Part shown: positions 12,869-14,348 of the stretch, in pieces
Layout: each line of letters opens with the position of its first letter
How positions within the stretch are numbered: the first letter of the stretch is position 1
NCBI GenBank assembly: GCA_012511085.1
Contig: JAAZGU010000107.1
Location: forward strand, 1 to 14,348
Origin: Erysipelothrix sp.
GTDB lineage: Bacteria; Bacillota_I; Bacilli_A; Erysipelotrichales; Erysipelotrichaceae
Length of the DNA: 14,348 nucleotides
Direction: 5' to 3'
Program-made: the position numbers and the translations under genes
The notes under the pieces: generated by a model
Told to the model about the DNA's origin: nothing
What the model saw: only the letters and a program-made list of their open reading frames with translations
Database searches by the model: none

Positions 12869-14348
12869 AGAAATTAATTATTGTGGAATCACCATCCAAA
12901 TCAAAAACGATTCAACGCTACATTGGTGATGACTATGAAGTTTTATCAAGCAAAGGTCATATTCGTGACTTGGCCATCCGTGGCAAAGGTGGCTTGGGAG
13001 TCGATGTTGAAAATGATTTTACACCAACCTATGCAATTGCGAAAGATAAAAGAGACGTCGTTAAACAATTGGAAGGCGCTGTTAAAAAAGCGAGCGATGT
13101 TTATTTAGCAACCGACCCGGATCGGGAAGGGGAAGCGATTGCTTGGCATTTAGCGGAAGTTTTAAATTTGGATTTAAATAAATCAAACCGTGTAACTTTT
13201 AATGAAGTGACAAAAAAAGCGGTGCTTGAGGCACTTGATAATGCCCATCCAATCAACATGGATTTGGTCAAGTCGCAAGAAAACCGCCGTATTTTAGATC
13301 GCATCATCGGTTTTAAATTATCAAAATTACTACAATCAAAAATTAAGAGTAAAAGCGCAGGTCGTGTACAATCAGTCGCTTTAAAATTAATCGTGGAACG
13401 CGAAAAAGAAATTCAAGCCTTTGTGCCTGAAGAGTTTTGGACCATTCATGCCTTATCAAAAAAAGGCAAGCATGAACTCAACATAATTGCGGTCGATGAA
13501 AAACTGAGAGACTTGCATCTTAAAAATGAAGCTGAAGCCACTGCTTTTGTTGGTGAATGTGAGACTAGCATGCAAGTGGTTGATATTAAAAAGAAAAAAA
13601 GCAGACGCAATCCTAAACGCCCTTTCACAACATCAACCTTACAGCAAGAAATGGCAAACAAATTTAATTTCCCCGCACGTAAGACGATGCGGATTGCACA
13701 GAAACTTTATGAAGGTGTTGAAATAAATGGTGCAACAACCGGTTTAATCACCTACATGCGTACCGATTCAACCCGAATTAGTGACAGCTTTTTAATGCAA
13801 CTCAAAGATCACGTGCATGAAAGCTATGGCAAAGAGTACGTTGGTTTTTACAAGGCTCCCAAAGCAAAAGGCAATGTTCAAGATGCGCATGAAGCCATTC
13901 GTATGACGGACATTAGTCTGCACCCCGATAAAGTTAAAGGCATGCTAACCAACGATGAATTTCGCATGTATGCCTTCATTTATTATCGGACGGTGGCAAT
14001 TTTAATGGCATCCGCAGTCTTTGATAACACCCAAGTCATCTTTGACAACAACCACCATAAGTTTATGATTTCGGGCACCATTAAAGTTTTTGATGGCTAT
14101 TTAAAAGTTTATGAAGCTTATGAACAAGCCAAAGATAAAATTTTACCTGAGTTTGAAGTGGATGAAATCATCAATATTCATGAGCTTGAAAAAGTACAAC
14201 ACTTTACAAAAGGTCCTTCGCGTTACAGTGAAGCAACCTTGATTAAAGAAATGGAAAGCAACGGCATTGGCCGGCCTTCAACTTATGCCATGATCATTGA
14301 TACCATTTTAAAACGTGATTACGTTAATTTGATTAAACAAAGTGAAAC
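12865..14348 (+). CDS. topA: DNA topoisomerase I, 5' part (3' end outside window)
   Basis: Type IA topoisomerase relaxes negative supercoils through a 5'-phosphotyrosine intermediate. The 494 codons present show the Toprim start LIIVESPSKSKTI with Glu8, the metal triad Asp84-Asp86-Glu88 in TDPDREGEAIAWH, SQENRRILDRIIGFKLSKLL, and SAGRVQSVALKLIVERE. The active-site tyrosine Tyr297 is in GLITYMRTDSTRIS, then QDAHEAIRMTD and GPSRYSEATLIKEMESNGIG. The zinc-finger tail expected in Firmicutes would lie beyond the window. ATG 12865 matches the usual N-terminus (M-K-K-L-I-I-V-E-S-P) but lacks a ribosome binding site. An in-frame TTG at 12844 has AAAGGGGAG (12833-12841) very close upstream and would add MDYPIYF. 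The start is therefore uncertain by seven codons. Confidence 0.96.
   Translation, partial: MKKLIIVESPSKSKTIQRYIGDDYEVLSSKGHIRDLAIRGKGGLGVDVENDFTPTYAIAKDKRDVVKQLEGAVKKASDVYLATDPDREGEAIAWHLAEVLNLDLNKSNRVTFNEVTKKAVLEALDNAHPINMDLVKSQENRRILDRIIGFKLSKLLQSKIKSKSAGRVQSVALKLIVEREKEIQAFVPEEFWTIHALSKKGKHELNIIAVDEKLRDLHLKNEAEATAFVGECETSMQVVDIKKKKSRRNPKRPFTTSTLQQEMANKFNFPARKTMRIAQKLYEGVEINGATTGLITYMRTDSTRISDSFLMQLKDHVHESYGKEYVGFYKAPKAKGNVQDAHEAIRMTDISLHPDKVKGMLTNDEFRMYAFIYYRTVAILMASAVFDNTQVIFDNNHHKFMISGTIKVFDGYLKVYEAYEQAKDKILPEFEVDEIINIHELEKVQHFTKGPSRYSEATLIKEMESNGIGRPSTYAMIIDTILKRDYVNLIKQSE

Noticed and set aside
323..13661. Minus-strand ORFs of 60-86 codons opposite the core genes
   Set aside because: They lie wholly opposite well-identified genes and have no recognisable domains or organised start signals, so they are shadows.

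Overview
The window reads as a core chromosomal segment of a low- to mid-GC Firmicute. Shine-Dalgarno sites are strong (AAGGAG or GGAGG before most genes), and every gene lies on the + strand. The two gene orders present are Firmicute hallmarks: ezrA-nifZ-thiI, and ffh-rpsP-khpA-rimM-trmD-rplS-lepB-rbgA-rnhB-dprA-topA. TGA is used as a stop (rimM, rbgA, dprA), so the Mycoplasma/Spiroplasma code is ruled out. An Erysipelotrichia-like or related lineage is my best guess, but the sequence alone does not fix it.

Layout. (1) 1-3544: 3' part of ezrA (cell-division regulator), then a nifZ-type cysteine desulfurase and thiI, packed with 1-nt or overlapping junctions. The last two form a sulfur-relay pair for tRNA 4-thiouridine. 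(2) 3549-7203: ffh (SRP GTPase), then rpsP, khpA, rimM, trmD and rplS. A terminator hairpin follows ffh, and a good sigma-A promoter sits inside and just after it, so rpsP has its own start. A second candidate promoter and a structured leader precede rplS. (3) 7237-7850: lepB (signal peptidase I), closed by a strong intrinsic terminator. (4) 7853-10625: accessory insert between lepB and rbgA. It has a new promoter, three membrane-protein genes (a small two-TM protein, a VanZ-like protein and a multi-TM protein of unknown function), then a visibly AT-richer pair: a nucleotidyltransferase broken by a one-base frameshift, and an ASCH-domain protein whose 3' end overlaps the rbgA start. (5) 10615-14348: rbgA (50S assembly GTPase), rnhB, a short dprA, and the first 494 codons of topA, which runs off the window.

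The core genes serve translation and secretion (Ffh, S16, RimM, TrmD, L19, LepB, RbgA, KhpA) and nucleic-acid maintenance (RnhB, DprA, TopA). No tRNA, rRNA, CRISPR, insertion sequence or phage gene was seen, and no gene-free stretch exceeds about 135 bases. I did not find a convincing new defence or mobile system. The places most worth a second look are the accessory insert with its frameshift, the terminator/promoter overlaps, the rplS leader, and the mini-ORF coupling dprA to topA.
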